Assembly: GCF_048128805.1 (NCBI RefSeq) | Contig: NC_136010.1 | Location: 23,283,480-23,347,479 of the forward strand | From: Centroberyx gerrardi | Lineage: Eukaryota; Chordata; Actinopteri; Beryciformes; Berycidae | Reading direction: 5' to 3' | DNA: 64,000 nucleotides | Shown here: piece after piece, positions 59,646-64,000 of the stretch | How the letters are laid out: each line of letters starts with the position of its first letter | How positions within the stretch are numbered: the stretch's first letter is position 1 | Notes under the pieces: model-generated | Database searches by the model: none | Seen by the model: the letters and a program-made list of their open reading frames with translations, nothing else | Told to the model about the DNA's origin: nothing | Made by a program: the position numbers and the translations under genes

Positions 59646-61140
59646 GGCCGGTTTCACTCCTCCTCTTCCTTTCCAAGATTCTTGAGCGCACAGTCTTTAA
59701 TCAAGTCTCTGAATTCCTTTCTGAGAACAACCTGTATGATCCTAACTAGTCTGGCTTCAAACGCGGACACCCTACCAAGACTGTGCTCTTGTCTGTAGTG
59801 GAAACACTGCGATCAGCTAGAGCTGCCGGTCAGTCTTCTGTTCTAATGTTGCTAGACCTATCGGCTGCCTTTGACACGGTTAACCACCAAATCCTCCTCT
59901 CCACACTCGCTGAGCTTGGCTTCTCAGGATCTGCTCTCCGCTGGTTTGAGTCCTACCTTTCAGGGAGATCTTTTAGAGTGTCATGGAGGGGGAAGTGTCT
60001 AAATCGCACTGCTTGTCCACAAGGGTACCTCAAGGGTCAGTGCTTGGACCCCTTCTCTTTTCAATATACACCACCTCACTTGGCGCAATCATCCGCTCAT
60101 ATGGCTTCTCATACCATTCATATGCTGACGACACCCAGCTCTTCCTATCGCTCCCGCCAGACGACCCCACAGTCTCGGCACGGATATCGGCATGCCTTGC
60201 CAATATCTCGGCATGGATGAAGGAACGCCACCTTCAGCTTAACCTGTCAAAGACTGAGCTCCTTGTCATCCCAGCCAGTCCCTCTGTACAACAACAGATC
60301 AGTATCCAGCTCGAATCAGCTCAGCTCATTCCCGCAAAGTCTGCCAGAAACTTGGGTGTCATGATTGATGACCAACTAACCTTTAAGGAGCATGTGGCTT
60401 CTGTTGCTCGGTCATGTTGATTTGCCCTGTACAACATCAGGAAGATCAGACCCTACCTGTCTGAACATGCAGCACAACTCCTAGTACAGGCGCTTATAAT
60501 ATCACGCCTTGACTACTGCAACTCCTTACTGGCAGGGCTCCCGGCATGTACGCTCAAACCTCTGCAGATGATCCAGAACGCGGCGGCGTGTCTGGTCTTC
60601 AACCAGTCCAAAAGAGCACATCACTCTGCTGTTCATATCCCTCCACTGGCTCCCAGTTGCTGCCCGCATCAAGTTCAAGTCCTTGATGCTCGCCTACAAA
60701 GCAGCAACCAAAACGGCTCCCACCTACCTGAACTCCCTCATTCAGGTCTACACTCCCTCCCGCTCACTACGCTCTGCCAAGGAGCGGCGCCTGGTGCTGC
60801 CACCACAACAAGGCCCCAAGTCTCTAGCCAGACTCTTCTCTTCTGTGGTTCCTCTGTGGTGGAACGAGTTACCAAACTCCATTCGATCCGCAGAGTCCCT
60901 CTCAACCTTTAAGAAAAGGCTAAAGACCCAGCTCTTTAGCGAACACCTTCTCATCCGATGGACTGTGTAATTGCAAAAATTTAAAAAAAAAAATCTTTAT
61001 CTGCCTCTATGCACTGCCTCTATGCACTGCCTCTTGGCACCTATGTCCTGTCGGACTAGAACGGAAGCTTGTGTTGTATTAAAATCTCATGTGTACGTTG
61101 CTTTGGATAAAAGCATCTGCCAAATGGGAAATTGTAAATT
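59646..61140 (+). mobile_element. L2-type LINE, 5'-truncated, reverse transcriptase pseudogene
   Basis: The reverse transcriptase is readable from RPVSL and LSKILER (59650) through [27 protein letters not shown], the catalytic SYADDTQLF (about 60115) and the C-terminal WWNELPNSIR. It is interrupted by a TAG near 59749, a frameshift near 59985, a TGA at 60418-60420 and a further frameshift near 60620. The 3' end (TTTGGATAAAAGCATCTGCC, about 61100) is the usual teleost L2 tail. Not mobile itself. Confidence 0.9.
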
Positions 61141-61154
61141 GTAGTCAAAGAAAC

Positions 61155-61185
61155 ACACACATACATACACACACGCACACACACA

Positions 61186-61218
<33 letters not shown>
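61155..61218. repeat. (AC)n microsatellite
   Basis: An imperfect AC/ACAT run directly 3' of the LINE tail. Confidence 0.92.
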
Positions 61219-61221
<3 letters not shown>

Positions 61222-61833
61222 CATACTGACTGACAGTCATGTTGTTCTGTAATGTCATACATTCTTCATTAGAGCTGTTCTAATGCAAATTGTATAGTGT
61301 GGGCTTAATTTTTGCTTCTTTCCTCTTGTTACAATTTACCCCAGCTAGTGTTACAGTGGATTCAATGGATATCTCCATTGAATTTTGTCTTTAGTCTAGG
61401 ACTAGGCTTAATCCCTGTCCGCGAAACCAGCCCTTAGAGTTATAGGTGCTGAGACAAAATGTTTTACAATCATCCCCGTTCTCCCGTACCATGGTTTTCT
61501 CTTTTAATACATCTGAGACGCTTTCGAAGATTATTGATCATGTTGTCATGGGAATGAGCATTGCTTCATGTGTGGCTTGTGCATAAGATCCAGAAAGTTG
61601 GAAGGAATCAGTACTATTGTAGTTGCCAATGCAATGTTCCGTCTAACACTAGTTACTACCCGAATGGAACTAATTGATTCCACCTTAATAGTTTTGCGAG
61701 GTCTCAACGCCATATAAACCTGCTCAGCTAGAATGACTGTGTGCTCAATAGCTTGTATGCCCTTTCTGACATAGCTATACCAAATATTGATCAAGCTCCG
61801 CTGGCAGGATAATAACCTTGTGTAACCTCCTGA

Positions 61834-62202
61834 GTGACTCTAAACCTAAATTCACATTTTGGTCAACTATTAACTATTGGTCAAAAACAGGCCCTCTCAC
61901 AATGGAACAGAGTCACAACTGTGTCAGTCAACAATCTCACTTCAGTCTCCCCAGTGGTGCAGTTTTCCAGTGGCACTCACTATACCAATAGCACTTCTCA
62001 TGACAGCCTAACTGCTTTTTACTATCCTGTTACAACTGATCACATTCACCCTGGAGATAATATACCCAGTACTGCTTCTTGGATTCACAAACCATGTTCT
62101 TCCATTTTATGGTATTTAGATAATGGCACTTATTGTGGAAATTCAGTATCCCAGTGTCTGTATAACACCACTGACTACTGTGTCACCTGTTATGTTCACT
62201 GA
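61834..62202 (+). other. Unidentified open frame, 122 codons
   Basis: An open plus-strand frame with several NxS/T sites and a Cys-rich end (CGNSVSQCLYNTTDYCVTCY). Upstream on the same strand (61500-61800) are other short frames interrupted by stops. The composition recalls an extracellular or envelope-like protein remnant, but I cannot assign a family. It may be chance or part of an old element. Confidence 0.2.
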
Positions 62203-62814
62203 CCCCTGGAATTTGATATCCTGAACTGTTGCTGAAACCTTGACTGCCTGATTTCATTAACAGCACTATTTTCCTTTCCCTCCTCGATGACGTTCTCATC
62301 CAGGTCAAATGTTCACAGGATCTGAAGGTCCTAACGGTCCAGTACATGAATTGGTGGAACAGTCAGTTAATGCAGAACAAATGCCACTACCAGCTTGTAG
62401 CTTAAATGGCTAAAAAGGTAGTCATAGCAGTCAAGAAAGAAATGATATGGGATGCCATGTGGTCACAGAATAACACTGTTCTGGTGAATTTGTTAGTGGC
62501 ATTTAAGTGGTGTATGATTTCTTAATGTGTTTTGTTTTATGACTGTCTTTGTGGCTGGATCCTCTCGTCACACCATACAGATCTCACTGTTTGTCCACCT
62601 CCCTGTTTTCTTAAAGTAAAAGCAATGATGTGAAATGAAGGATTGGGATTGAGTGCCTCTTAAGTGTCTCTATAAAGCTTATCTGAAACTGCATAATCTC
62701 AGACAGCGCTGTCTCTCTTCTCGAGACCGTATCACTCAGTTGAAGCTGCAATTAAATTACACACGTTGGTCAAAACTACTGTGTTTATACTCTTTATTAT
62801 CTTCATACAGACAC

Positions 62815-62975
62815 CATGTATTAGGTCTAACACAACTCCCTCCTTGCCGGCTTCCCTCCAGCTCCTACAACTCATCCAGAACGCTGCACCGGCCCGGTCA
62901 TCGCTCCACCTGGTCTCAGCTTTTCTCTTCCCTGGCTCCCCAATGGTGGAATCAGCCAGACCAGCAGAAAACCGT
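62815..62975 (+). mobile_element. LINE 3' fragment
   Basis: LQLLQLIQNAAPARSS in one frame and FSSLAPQWWNQ in another are the C-terminal signatures of L2-type reverse transcriptases. The piece is internally deleted and frameshifted. Confidence 0.7.
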
Positions 62976-63045
62976 TTATTTCTCTTCTATTGTTGTGGGG
63001 GTTTTTTTGTTTTTTTTATCACTGTAATTTATTAGGTCACTTCCT

Positions 63046-63088
63046 CTACAATGAAACTTCATCCATGGCAACACCTCCATCTTCCTTC
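63046..63088 (-). CDS. Terminal exon of a second MFSD2-type gene (partial)
   Basis: This matches the last exon of the neighbouring transporter: an acceptor TTTCCACAG, the same 43 nt length and phase, and the encoded tail KEDGGVAMDEVSL before TAG, against KDDAGVAMDTVSS in the intact gene. The flanking DNA to about 63310 also matches 33235-33500. Unlike the copy at 56.8-58.4 kb, nothing here is broken. The rest of the gene would lie beyond the right edge on the minus strand. It could also be a stray exon of a dead copy. Confidence 0.6.
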
Positions 63089-63639
63089 CTGTGGAAACAA
63101 ACAACAAGAATTATGCACTTACCCTGTTTATATCATTACTTAATACTTATTAGTATAACTATCATATTTTAATGCCGAGTTATCATACCTAATGCTATCC
63201 ACCAGAAGAATGTTAACATAATGGGAAATAACACATTGTTCAGACGGGTTTTTTTTAAAGCCAAATAACTACTGTGGAGGGCGAATCCTTTGACCTTCTA
63301 TATGTTACATACAGTATATACAGTGATGTCGTGGTAAATATAACGGTGGGTGTAAACTCCACCAACCTCCAGACGCCACAGTGATCATCATAAGCCAAAC
63401 AACCACAAATATAAACAAAAAGCAGTTATATTTTCAGAAAAACATTAATTCATGCCTTTTCACTTTTTCCCCACTCACAAGACCCCATCTTTATATACCT
63501 TACATCAGCTTGATACTATTTATTGGATGTATGTGTAACCCACATAAATTGTACAGCCCCATGACTAAACCTCTTGTTGTACCTCTCCAATTCCCCTAGA
63601 GGGCACTGTAGCATTGCTCAGAGACACTAGGCAAGGCAA

Positions 63640-64000
63640 GGCAAGTTCATTTATATAGCACATTTCATACACAACGGCAATTCAAAGTGCTTTACATAAA
63701 TTAAATAAAAATAAAGACATAGATAAAAAGACAGTGCAAGAAGATTAGAAAAGTGAAAAGTGCATTAAAATCACATTTAAAAGAAAATATAAAAGATAAA
63801 AATAAATAAATATTCCAGTGCAGATGAGTGTTGCCCTAAATTTCTTAAAAAGCCCTGGCAAACAGAAAAGTTTTAAGCCCTGATTTAAAAGATTCTAAAG
63901 TGGAGGCAGACCTCAGATTTTCTGGAAGTTTGTTCCAGGCATGAGGAGCATAAAAACTAAAAGCTGCTTCTCCATGCTTTGTTCTGAATCTGAATCTTTG
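63640..64000 (-). mobile_element. LINE 3' end (runs off the window)
   Basis: The minus-strand frame from the window edge to a stop at 63845-63847 reads AAFSFYAPHAWNKLPENLR ... FKSGLKTFLFARAF, the C-terminus of a fish non-LTR reverse transcriptase. It is followed by a 3' UTR and the common tail AAATGTGCTATATAAATGAA, ending in CTTGCC repeats at 63633-63648. The frame is uninterrupted within the window. It lies in the presumed intron upstream of the 63046-63088 exon. Confidence 0.8.

Overview
This is nuclear DNA of a ray-finned fish, most likely a percomorph teleost. The reasons are vertebrate genes with many GT-AG introns, teleost-type L2 LINE tails, DIRS and hAT elements, and CA/GT microsatellites. 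Four host loci are readable and three of them have complete exon chains. The block snph(+) / sdcbp2(-) / fkbp1a(-) has the same order and orientation as I know from human 20p13 (SNPH, SDCBP2, FKBP1A).

Layout. 1-777: the 3' end of syntaphilin coding sequence, followed by a long probable 3' UTR. 5.9-22.1 kb: sdcbp2 (syntenin), minus strand, nine exons with eight coding, 301 aa, convergent with snph. 23.3-30.3 kb: fkbp1a (FKBP12), minus strand, four coding exons plus an apparent 3' UTR exon, 108 aa. 30.6-33.0 kb: repeat-rich spacer with an anomalous GC-rich island. 33.0-55.85 kb: an MFSD2-family lysolipid transporter, minus strand, 14 coding exons, 517 aa. Its introns hold a DIRS retroelement remnant, three kinds of hAT element, a TTAA-flanked element and tandem repeats. 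56.8-64 kb: a broken partial copy of the transporter, L2-type LINE fragments, and at 63.05 kb an intact-looking terminal exon of another transporter copy whose body would lie beyond the right edge. The transporter therefore appears to sit in a tandem array.

The genes do not form an operon. Syntaphilin anchors axonal mitochondria, syntenin is a tandem-PDZ syndecan/ALIX adaptor, FKBP12 is a prolyl isomerase acting on calcium-release channels and TGF-beta receptors, and the MFSD2-type protein is a sodium-coupled lipid transporter. Exon joins were worked out by hand from splice signals and reading phase. In all three complete genes the joined lengths are multiples of three and end in a stop codon. 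Expression, poly(A) sites and promoters are inferred, not observed.
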